Shown here one piece after another: positions 34,232 to 43,800 of a stretch of DNA of 64,000 bases. The stretch's first letter is position 1; every line of letters begins with the position of its first letter. Origin of the DNA: Capra hircus (Eukaryota; Chordata; Mammalia; Artiodactyla; Bovidae). The notes below the pieces were generated by a model. The model saw nothing but the letters and a program-made list of their open reading frames with translations. It had not been told where the DNA came from and searched no databases. Where the stretch lies: the NCBI RefSeq assembly GCF_001704415.2, contig NC_030826.1:32855324-32919323 (forward strand). Reading direction: 5' to 3'. The translations under genes were made by a program, and so were the position numbers.

Positions 34232-34610
34232 ACATCTATGGTAACTGCATGGAGTTACAAATTTCAGGAAGTTTCTCTCACCCAGTATGACACATGCATA
34301 CAATATTTACAAGTACAAAAAGCTACTTTTGCTTAAGGGACAATACTAGGAAACTATGAATTTAATGACTCCACCGTCACAGAGAAAAGCTGCCAAATCC
34401 ATTTCTCAGCTCTTTCACAATAAGAATGTCCTCTTTGATACTCAGCACAAAACAAAACGTTGAAGCCTGTATTTCCCGCGTCCAAGTTGATGGCTGCCAC
34501 TGGTCCTTGCAACTTCCAAATTCTGCCCCTGCTGCAGCTTAGCCTGCAAGGAAACTAAGTATCAGTGAATCTTACTTTATACTCCCCAGAATAGTCATTC
34601 ACAGCATAAA

Positions 34611-34695
34611 GATATCCTCAGAAAACCATAGGTTCACCACTACACAATCTGCCGGTAATTCCAGCTTCTTTTGGGTGATTTCATCATTGATATCC
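34611..34695 (-). ncRNA. SNORD65: SNORD65 C/D box snoRNA
   Basis: Box C ATGATGA (TGATGA at 34681-34686) and box D CTGA (34618-34621), closed by a GGATATC/GATATCC terminal stem. The interior (CTGGAATTACCGGCAGATTG) matches the known HBII-135/SNORD65, reported to guide 2'-O-methylation of 18S rRNA U627. Its 3' end lies about 70 nt upstream of the exon 5 acceptor, as usual for intronic C/D snoRNAs. Confidence 0.92.
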
Positions 34696-35445
34696 TTTTC
34701 TGCAAAACCATTTTAACAGAACTAGCTGCTCATCCATTCTACCATGCAGAATGGTCATGGTCCAGATCAGGTCTTACCTTGTCGTGGGCTGGGGTGCTCC
34801 GGCCATTGCTGCCGGCTCTAAAACTCTGCTGGTCACCACTCTTCAGAGCTCAGACCCTGGAGGGATGGATAAGGCACCTGTGGACAGCCAGCTAAGGGCA
34901 ACTGGAAGCAGTTTCCACTGTGCTGACAGCCACAGCTATACAAATGCACATCCATCCCCTCAACAGTCCGTAGGGACTGAGTCATAACTGCCATCTTTAC
35001 ATGTTTCAACTTCCATTCAGTCACATTATTTTAAACATTACACACCTAAGGCTTTCTATTTTCAGAGCATCTCAGAGCAGAAAGTTTGCTCAGGACTCTA
35101 CAGCCAGGACATAAAAAGGAACTCCTGGGGTCACTCTGCTATCTAGTCCACACATGAACCGAAATCATTCTCAGATATTCGGTGGATAAAGGTCAAGTTA
35201 CTAGGTCAGCCAGACGAAACTGCCAACATATGGTCCAATAGCAACTTCATGATTCAACACCTCAGCCTCCTCAACTACAGTCCAAAGATTATTTACCTCG
35301 GTCCAGTCTCCCATCCTCGGTGGCTGGTGATCACGCGCTGGCAATGCCTCACTAGTTGGCAACCTGGGTGAATATAGAAATTACGGGTCACAGTCCAGAC
35401 CACCGAACTCCCGGGCACCTGCAACTGGTGACGATGCCTTGACTG

Positions 35446-35518
35446 CAGTCAGTCGGGAAACTTTATCGTCAGTTATCGCTTCTGACGGCACTTCCTATTA
35501 AGTGATCTCATCAGAGCA
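35446..35518 (-). ncRNA. SNORD49A: SNORD49A C/D box snoRNA
   Basis: Box C TGATGA (35508-35513) and box D CTGA (35449-35452). The interior AGGAAGTGCCGTCAGAAGCG then ATAACTGAC is the U49 guide core, reported to direct 2'-O-methylation of 28S rRNA at C4426. The start CTCTGATGAGATCACTTAAT resembles human SNORD49A. It lies about 83 nt from the exon 3 acceptor. It shares 32 identical bases with SNORD49B. Confidence 0.92.
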
Positions 35519-35925
35519 GCCAAGCACCTCACCACTCCTAGTACCGCCCCAGGGACCTGGGCTTTGGCTAAACCTGCCTGAAGGTATCTGTTACTGAATA
35601 CAGACGCGGTTTAGACAAAACTCGTTTCAGGCTAGGGGCCGCAACCTAATCGTCCCAAACACGCCAAGAGGCCGTGCATAATTATATCAAATGTATTAAA
35701 GTGACAACGGCAAGTCATCAAGCAATATCCGTGCGTTTAAGGGTGGAAGAACCTTAGACACAGCTAAGCTAACCTTATTAAGTCCACAGACACCGGATCT
35801 TACCTCGAGGGCGGCTGCTGCTCCCGTCTGCAAAACCATTGGGCAGCCATCTGAAACAAGGATCAGGACGTGCATTTAGGGCAGACTGGCAGCTACGGGC
35901 ACCTAAAGCGTCAGGTGTCAGCGAC

Positions 35926-35994
35926 CGCATCAGATAAGCGTAAAAGTCGTCAGTTATCGCTTCTGACGGCACTTCCTACGAGATCATCAGGACA
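35926..35994 (-). ncRNA. SNORD49B: SNORD49B C/D box snoRNA
   Basis: Box C TGATGA (35984-35989) and box D CTGA (35930-35933), with the same U49 guide core as SNORD49A. It lies in intron 1, about 76 nt from the exon 2 acceptor. The A/B naming follows the human gene order and flanking sequence, so it is an inference. Confidence 0.9.
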
Positions 35995-35999
35995 GCCGA

Positions 36000-36930
36000 G
36001 CAAGCCTCCCTCGCGACCCCCTTACGAGCCTCGCCCCACGCCCTCGGGTGTAGGCAGCTCCGCTTACCGGTCCTCCTCGGGGTCACTCACTCCCGGCCGC
36101 GAGCCCGGGGGGAGGGGTTCCCAGACCGCGGAGGCCCTGCCGGACAAAGATGCACGCGCTCCTCCATCTCGGTCCCTAGATATGAACACATGGCCAAGGC
36201 GCCCGCCCCCAGGCCCGCCTGGCCGCAGCCGCCCGCCGCGCTCCAGTTACGCTTCCCCGGAACATCGGTCGAGAAACCAGCGAAACGCGCCCTAACTGGG
36301 TAAACGAACCAGCCTGCGACACCGGCAGTGGAAAGGCCAGAGAGTCTGCGTCCCAGCCCCTTAAGGAGTCGGAACATTCCACTCCTCAGCGATGGGAGGG
36401 GAATCCTGGCAAAGACTCACGGGAACTTCCGGTCCGTTTAACGGCACAAACGCCGCCGCGCCGGCCGGACTCCCCCCTCCTGCTTAGCTCATGGTCTCTT
36501 CCAAGGCCCAAGAATTCTGGGTCACAGGCACGCGGCTAGCCCCAGAGCGCTTGCGCAGAGCCTGAGTTCGCCAATCTGGTGGAGAGCGTCTCGCCGCATC
36601 GACCCCGGGTGGTCGGGAGTAGAGATTCGGCCTTCGCGAGCTTCTGCTTGCTTCTCTGGAAAGTGGAGCGGCGGAGGCTACAGACCGTGGTTCTGCGCGT
36701 TACATGCGATCACGCCCTCGAAACCCTACTGAGGCTGGCGCGCGGCAGGCGTGGACACACCGTGACCGCTCCCCGTCCTGGGGACCGGGGCCGTCTGCCC
36801 TCCCCGCACCAGCCCTTCCAGCCACTGCGCCCCGACCGCCCCCCTCACTCCCCTTCCTCCGTCCCCCGCTCCTTCAAGACTCCTCCAGCCGCGCCCGCGT
36901 TTCACCAGCGGTGAAGCCTTCCTCCTTCCC
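36000..36930 (-). promoter_or_regulatory. CpG island and SNHG29 promoter
   Basis: High CpG from about 36000 to 36930, over SNHG29 exon 1 and upstream. An ETS-type site (ACCGGAAGT on the - strand, near 36425-36433) precedes the exon. A pyrimidine-rich GGCCTTTCCACTG near 36330-36345 could be the TOP-type start. The + side of the island continues past 36580, so divergent transcription is possible. No + strand gene can be supported. Confidence 0.7.
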
Positions 36931-37650
36931 ACAGCGTGGGAACAGGCTTGGGTCTGACCACTTAAAAAACATTCAGCCCGTCCACGCACGTCCTGTGAAC
37001 AAACACACAGGACTCCAAGGGAAAATGCCGGAAACGCAGTGGTCACCCATCAGTTACTGAGCAGGTCTTAGAAATAGGCGTGGGGTTTTCATGTAGGGAG
37101 GGGGGCTTCTAGAGGGGCCCACGCCTAGGGGTCAGACACCCACGAAGTCCAGCGTCATGCGCGAAGGATTTAGTGTAAGTGCCAAGAAGACCAGGAGGCG
37201 TCCGGAAATGCTGGGGGATGACGGCTAGGGACCCCGAGGGCGCCCGGAGCCTCGGTAACCTTGCTCTCGTGTCCCAGGGGGGTCCCTCTGGCTTGCAGGG
37301 ATGGGAACCCCTGCATTGCACAGGAATCGGTAATCCACAGCCTGAATGAAGTTCAGCCCAGGAGCGGGCTGAGAGACGTCCTGCAGGTGACTTTAACTGG
37401 TGTCGAGGCTGAGGTAGAGGTGGCCCTACTGGCCTGTGTCCACCACCTCACTTCTGCGGTGACGGCAGGCACAGTGCCTCGGCCAGCTGCCTGCACCCCA
37501 AAGAGGGCAGCTGTGGGGCTGCAGGTGAGGGTCCCTGTGCCCAGGAGACTGAGGGAACAGCCCCGCCCCAGACACAGGTAAACTCAGAGAAGTGGCAGAT
37601 GCCAACCAGCCCAAGGGCCCAATACCTTTACTCAACTAACGTTTCCAGGA
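36930..37650. other. Intergenic DNA between TRPV2 3' end and SNHG29 promoter
   Basis: About 700 bp. No exon, snoRNA or recognisable repeat seen. Confidence 0.5.
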
Positions 37651-37670
37651 GAGTTAGCCAGAAGAAAATA

Positions 37671-37676
37671 TTTATT
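37671..37676 (-). terminator. TRPV2: TRPV2 polyadenylation signal
   Basis: AATAAA on the - strand, 64 nt past the TGA. Implies a 3'UTR of only about 80-95 nt. Confidence 0.8.
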
Positions 37677-37739
37677 CATTTTTGCCACCAAAGACCCCTG
37701 GAGCCCCAGAGCCAGCAGGTGGGACTGGAAAGATATCCA

Positions 37740-37834
37740 TCAGTGGGACTGCAGGGGCTGCAGGGGCACCTGGTCTTCCTCAACCGCGCTGTCCTGGCTG
37801 GACTGGGAGGCCAAAGCCGGGCTCTTCATGGTGC
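37740..37834 (-). CDS. TRPV2: TRPV2 coding exon 15 (terminal)
   Basis: Acceptor CCTTTACAG. Codes the end of the C-tail ([13 protein letters not shown], then PLQPLQSH) and TGA at 37740-37742. Aligns with the human tail ending QLLQSN. Confidence 0.93.
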
Positions 37835-40800
37835 CTGTAAAGGGATGAAGACCACGGTGGCCTGGTCCTCAGGGTGTGTACCCCAGGAAGCAGGCTCCAG
37901 GAAACAGGAGGAGGCCACAGCTATGGCACCACTCCTGCCTGTAGACAGCAGGCGAGGAGTCCCAGGCAGTGCCTCCCCCCACCATGTGCCCATCAGGGGC
38001 CTCCTCCCAGGAGCTGAGAGTGCCTGCAGGTGACAGGCTCTTGTGTTAGAAACCAGAACACCTGAGATAATGTGCTGAAAAGCCAGAGGGTGGCGAGAGT
38101 CAGGTGCTCAGAGAAGAGAGGAGACCCCACCCCACCTGGGGAGAAGATGGGAAAGGTCGATGCCCAGAGAATGGAAGGGCACTTGGGACAGAGCCAAGGA
38201 GAGATGAACAGGGAGCACTGTTGAAGGACTGCCATCACATGGAGGGAGGTGCAGGGGAGGGGGCTGGACAACAATTTTGGGCCTTGACCCGAGGAGGAGG
38301 AATGTGGCCTTCCAGGCAGTGGGAGGCGTTGTGTGCTGGGGGCTGTGTGTGGTTTTTGTCTGCATCAGAGGGACTGGAGTGGGATGAGCCTGGAGCCAAA
38401 AGCCTTGTCTAGGATCTGGGTGCAGACGTGGGAGGGAAGGGGCAGGGCAGTGGGTCCCAAGGACACTCAGCACCAGGGGGCGGGGGGTGGTAGAGACCCA
38501 CAAATCCTCCCGCCTGGGCGAAGAGGGGCGGCCTGACAAATGTGGTCCTGGCAGGGCAGCCCCAAGGCTGTTCCCGATGGTGATGTCCAGTTAGAGGTCA
38601 GAGCAGGCAGTGGGGTGTGGAATGACAAGGGGATTTTCAGAGTCTTGAAGGGAGGGGACAGCAGGGCTCAGAGGCAGGAAGTTATCAGTGAGGGCCGTGT
38701 GGTCAAGGACCCAGGAGCCCTGGAGGCCAGAGGAGACTCCACACACCGGTTTCTCGAGTGATGGGGCGGCTGTTGGGAGGGGGCCGGGGCACAGCAGGTA
38801 GGGTCTGGAAAGAGCATGAGAAAGGAGAGAAGGGCAGCCGGAAGTCTTGAAGTGGGAGCTACAGAGGATTCTGGAAGGGGCCTGCCCTGCAGAGAGCCAG
38901 TCCTCAGAATAGGCCTCTGGTGGGGGTCATTCTTGGAGGAGGGCCAGCACCACCCTAGAATTGAGGGGCCTTGAACAAGCCTGGGCCGTGAGGCAAAGGC
39001 AGAGGAAGTGGCTTCTCAGGTGTGGGGGTGGCCAGGCTGGCCTGTCGGGGTGGAGCCATTGGGCACTGGCTTGTTCCCCTGCTGGGTCCCCCCAGAACCC
39101 ATTGAATGAGCGGAGGGTGCGGCAGAGGGACAGACAGAAACCTGGACAGGAAGAGGCAGGAGGGGAGGGTGCACCAGGAGCTGGTTGCCCAAGTGGTGGT
39201 GAGGAGGGGGGACAGATTGGGGGAGGCACCACTTTATGGGACAAAGCCCCTCCACGATGGAGCCTGGAGCCCAGACTCTCCGTGCTGTGGGCCAAGCAGA
39301 CACGCCCCACAGCCACTCACCAGGGCCGCCCCGCCCTGAGGGCTCCTCGCACACCGTGGGCAGCGTCTGCTCCCACGCAGCCCAGTTCACTTCCTCTACC
39401 CTGCAGAAGACAGGGCAGCCGTGAGGCTCCAGGAGGCCAGGGGTGCAGGAGAGCGGCTGCTCCAGAGGAGGGCAAGGAGGGCGAGTCTTCTCCACAGGAC
39501 TCTGGACCATCTGCCAGCCCACCTGAGCCTGTGCTCTCAGCTCTCAGACCGTTGCCCCTACCAGGGGCCCACAGGGAGGAACAGGCATCTGTCTGCTCTG
39601 GCTATTCACAGTGACCTGGATTGTCCCCAGCATCCAGAGAGGAATTTAGAGGAGCTGGATCTCTGTGGACTCAGGCTCTAGAGTCTTTTCACAGCTACTC
39701 CACGTCCTACCACCCACCCCTTGCTTGGCCATGCCCTCAGAAAAGTGTGTTTCTGGCCATGCACTTGTCACCAGGCTCCCTCTCTGTGGGGAGAGTCTGC
39801 TTTCAAGGGAAGGGTTGCAGCCTCAGGGTCAGGATGGGGGTGGAGAGTAGAAGGTCAAAGCCAGTCACAGCAGGCTTAGCACACTCTGACCCCAGGATGC
39901 CTCTGGCTTTTGACCTCCTGACTGTACCCCATTTCAGGCCTGAAGGAGTTAGTCACGGACCATTGGGGAGGGACCTTCAGTTTCAGTCAGTGGATAGGAA
40001 GATGAACTGATAGGCAGAGCGGCGGGTCTTGGAGCTCTGGGTCTAATGAGGTCCAGCAGCACTGACCTCGCCTGCCCTGGCCAGAGTCCTCGGACACACA
40101 GACCCTGCCTTTCCCTCCAGACCTGGCTTTCCTTCCTAGCTGCTCTCCCGCTGGTTTTCAGCAGGGCCCCCAGGCTGCCCCGGCCCCCCGCTCACCTGAA
40201 GCACCAGCGCTCGTCGGGGCTACCATCTGGCCTGGAGCCAACTGTCAGTCTCACCCCTGCCCGCTGCTGCTTCCTCCTGCACCACCAGAAGCCCTTCTCC
40301 ATCTCTAGGACAGAGATGGCTTTCTGGGAACAAAGGATTCGTCAGACAGTGCGGCTGGCACTTCACAGCATAACTCAGCATCTGTGAAGTGTGTGGATCT
40401 GAATCCAGCCCCACAGTTCACATGCCTCTGTGTCAAGCCTTGCATCCCCTGAATGTGTTCCCACTTAGAGACTGAAGATGACGTGTCCTGGGTGATTGCT
40501 GGGGAGCCCGCAGGTGATGCATGCCCTACAGTGACTTGCAGTCACATAACTACAGCTTTTAGAACTACAGCAGGCACAGAACTTCACAGTGCCTGCCCCT
40601 GGCACTCAAGCCAGTTGGGGACGGCATGGAACTTTGCAGGTGAGGCTCAGAGAAGATAAGTGGCTTGCCCGGTCAGCAGTGAATTGGTCACACAGTTCAG
40701 CACCCCCTCACCCACAAGGCTCTCCCCGCAGCACCTGTCCAGACCCACCTGGACCCTCCCAGCTCTCATCAGCTCCCAGCTACCCCAGCCTCTGCCCTCC

Positions 40801-43800
40801 CCCTCAGCTCCTCCAGGCCAGGCCAACCCAGGACCCTGCATCCCACATGTGTCGCCCACCAAGCTAACCCCACAGAACATTCGATGAGTACTGGAACGTG
40901 ATGCACGAGGGCGGAGTCTTCATCTCGTTCTCTGCCATATGCTTGGAGCCTAGAACCATGTCTCTCCCTGCACTGGGCACTCGGGAAACACTTAGTACTA
41001 ACAATGATGGCAGCTAACACACAGCACCTAGTATGTGCGAGGCACATCCCAAGACCTGATCCATCCTCAGGTCAGCCCTGTGCAGGATGGAAAGAATGGA
41101 CAAGGGAGATCCCACTCGGGGGCTCAGGATACAAGAGGCGATGGGGACCCTCCCCAGGTACCTGCAGCTTCCAGATGCTCCAGCTGTCAGTGGCGACGCT
41201 GTTGACGGTCTCGCTCATGAGCGCAATGAGCATGTTGAGCAGCAAGACGTAGGTGAGCAGCACATAGGCCAGGAGCAGCAGCAGCACCACACCGCGGAAG
41301 TGCAGCTGGTCTTGGAAGGCCAGCTCGCCCATGCCGATGGTGAACTTGAACAGCTCCAAGGAGGTGTCCAGGATGCCCTGGTATGGGGCCTCCTTGTCCT
41401 CCTTCCCTGCCACCTCGGTGGAGTTGGAACCCGCAGGGGCCCCGGTGTCCTGGGGCTCCCGACTCAGGCTCACTAGTGCTGCGGGGAGGGGAGAGAGGCC
41501 GGGGGTGCTCAGCCTAGGGGAGACCAGCGGGCAGCCTCGAGGGTAGCAAGGGCTGGGCGGGGGAGCAAGGGCCTTTACCAACAGCGAAGCCGAAAAGGAA
41601 GACTAAGTAGACCAGCAGGAAGCGGAGCAGGTCCCGAAGGATGACCTAGAACACATGCCCCAGAGTTGGTTGGGGGGCCCAGGTCACTAGGTGTGACTCC
41701 AGACCCTGCTTCAGCCCTGCACACGTGCACGCACACATGCACAATGTGTGCATACACAGGCCCTGTGGAGCCACAGTGAGAAGGGGGGTCTTTTAAAAAA
41801 TCTATATCAGATCACATCATTTTCCTGCTCAAAACCCTCCAAGGCCAAAAAATTAAACCACAGGCTCCGGCAGCTCCACGTCTGGATATGTACCCAAGAG
41901 AAGGAATGGAAAAACAAGGACTGGAACAGATAACCCAGGCACCCGTGTTTGCAGCAGCGTTGTTCAAACAGCCAGAGGTGGCAACAACCCAGTTGTTCAC
42001 AGATGGATGAACAGATAAACTAAATGTGGTGTCTACATACAGTGCAGTATTATTCAGTCTTAAACAGAAAGGAAATTCTAATGTGTGATAGCAGAAATGA
42101 AACTTGAGGACATTACGCCCAGGGAAATAAGCCAGGCACGAAAGGACAAATACTGTATGACTGGTACTTACAGGATGAGGCACTCAGAATAGTGAAACTC
42201 AGAGAGATAGGAAGTCAAAGTGTGGTTACCAGGGGCAAGGAGGAGGCGAGTAATGGGGAGTTCGGGTTTCACGGGACAGAATTTCAACTGGGGAAGGTGG
42301 ACAAATCCTGGAGATGATGGAGATGGTTGTACAACACTGTAAATGTACTTAATGTCACTGAGCTTTCCAGGTGGCTCAGTGGGAAAGAACCTGCCTGCCA
42401 TTGTGGGAGATGTGAGAGACGCGGGTTCCATCCCTTGGTGGGGAAGATCCCCTGGAGGAGAACATAGCAACCCACTCCAGTATTCTTGCCTAGAGAATCC
42501 CATTGAAAGAGGAGCCCCGAGGGCCATAGTCCATAGGGTTGCAAAGAGTTGGACATGACTGAAATCCTCCAGGGGCCTCCCCGAGGCCAGCAAAACCACT
42601 CCCTTCCCCCCACTTCCTCCCATACCCTCCCAGCCTCTGTCTGTCCCTAGCTGTCCCAGCTCGCTCTGGCTTCCGGCCTTGGTCCCTTTGCCTAGATTGC
42701 TACTTCCTTGAGAGTGTGGTGGCTGGATCATTCTCTCGGATCTTAACTTACATGCCACCTCTTCAAAGAGACCCACAGAGCAGCCGGTTTACAGCACCCA
42801 GTCACTGTCCCTCACACCCCCCTTACATGTTTCCTTCAGAGAATTTAGTGTAATGCACCATTCTCATTTGCTTTCTTATGCTGTTTCCTCGGCTAGAATG
42901 TCAGCTTCAGGAGAGCAAGATCTATTCTGTTTGTGAACAAAATACTGTGTTCCTGACACTTAGAACGGGGCCTGACCCATACCTAGCATCTGCTTCCTAA
43001 ATGTTTGTTGAATGACTGAATGAATGCAGGCACCTCCACGTGCCCAGATGACCCAGGGCACAGGCACACTGGTGAGCTTCTATGCTTGGTCCCTGCTACT
43101 TCAGTGAGCAAGGAGGCGCGTGCTCCTGTGTGGACACTTGCCAGCACACACGTGTGCACATGTGCTTACCCATGTGGAGGGCAGACCCTGAGAGCAGGCA
43201 CAGGTATGTGCACCCTGATGCTGACACTCGGTGAGCGTCTGGGGGCATGGGGCACGGGCAGACTTGCTCACATTCCCCTCTGCCTAGCCTAGCTGGGGGG
43301 TGGGGTCGGCACGTGCCTGCTGAGCCCAAAAGGAGTGCCCCTGGGGTGCAGTGTCCAGCTCCGCCCAGTCTGGCTGCACGGGGCCGCCCCTGCCTCTCAC
43401 CTTCTGGATCATGACGCTGTAGATGCCCGTGTGTTGCCAGCCACGCATGTAGTAGAGCAGGTTCAGCCAGCCCAGCACCAGCGAGCACACGAGCAGCGGC
43501 AGGTGTGCCTTGACGGCCAAGAAGCACAGCACCTGGGACAGCACGGTGAGCAGTGCCTGGACCAGGCTGCGGGGGGCAGGGTCGGTCAGCTCGCGGGCCT
43601 CCCCTGGCCGGTGCAGACCCCCACTGCCCCACAGCCCCTGCCGCGGTCTCAGAGATGAGATGTCCTCCCTGTGTCCGGACTGGACCTGAGCATCCTGACC
43701 TCCATCTCGGGTGAGGTCCCTGAGGGCCCCAGTTCCCTCCCCTGTAAAACAAGGGTAACAGGAACAACGCCTGATTCGGCAGGCGAGGATTCAGTGAGAC

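Larger units (their letters stand above)
34205..36350 (-). ncRNA. SNHG29: SNHG29 snoRNA host gene (LRRC75A-AS1)
   Basis: Non-coding spliced host transcript, placed by the three C/D snoRNAs in its introns and by synteny between LRRC75A and TRPV2. Exons inferred from splice signals on the - strand: exon 1, about 36350 down to 36068 (donor GTAAGC); exon 2, 35850-35804 (acceptor TTGTTTCAG, donor GTAAGA); exon 3, 35363-35297 (acceptor TTCACCCAG, donor GTAAAT); exon 4, about 34891-34778 (donor GTAAGA; acceptor less sure, TTGCCCTTAG or GTCCACAG); exon 5, 34543 down to about 34205 (acceptor TTTCCTTGCAG). The introns hold, in order, SNORD49B, SNORD49A, none, SNORD65. Genes of this class usually have 5'-terminal oligopyrimidine promoters, and the exons are not selected for protein. 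The transcription start is only bounded. Confidence 0.85.
41646..43400 (-). other. TRPV2: TRPV2 intron 10
   Basis: GT-AG intron of 1755 nt, phase 0. Mostly an L1 fragment and a Bov-tA SINE, both listed. The rest (42580-43400) holds nothing nameable. Confidence 0.8.

Noticed and set aside
35616..35735. A fourth C/D snoRNA in SNHG29 intron 2 (a TGATGA occurs near 35713 on the - strand)
   Set aside because: The base before the motif does not fit box C, there is no terminal stem, and the nearest CTGA is about 90 nt away. SNORD49A already has the favoured place in this intron.
36579..37060. + strand frames of 110-118 codons as a divergent protein gene
   Set aside because: Arg/Pro-rich frames typical of CpG islands, with no similarity recognised, no splice structure, and overlapping frames of equal length on both strands.
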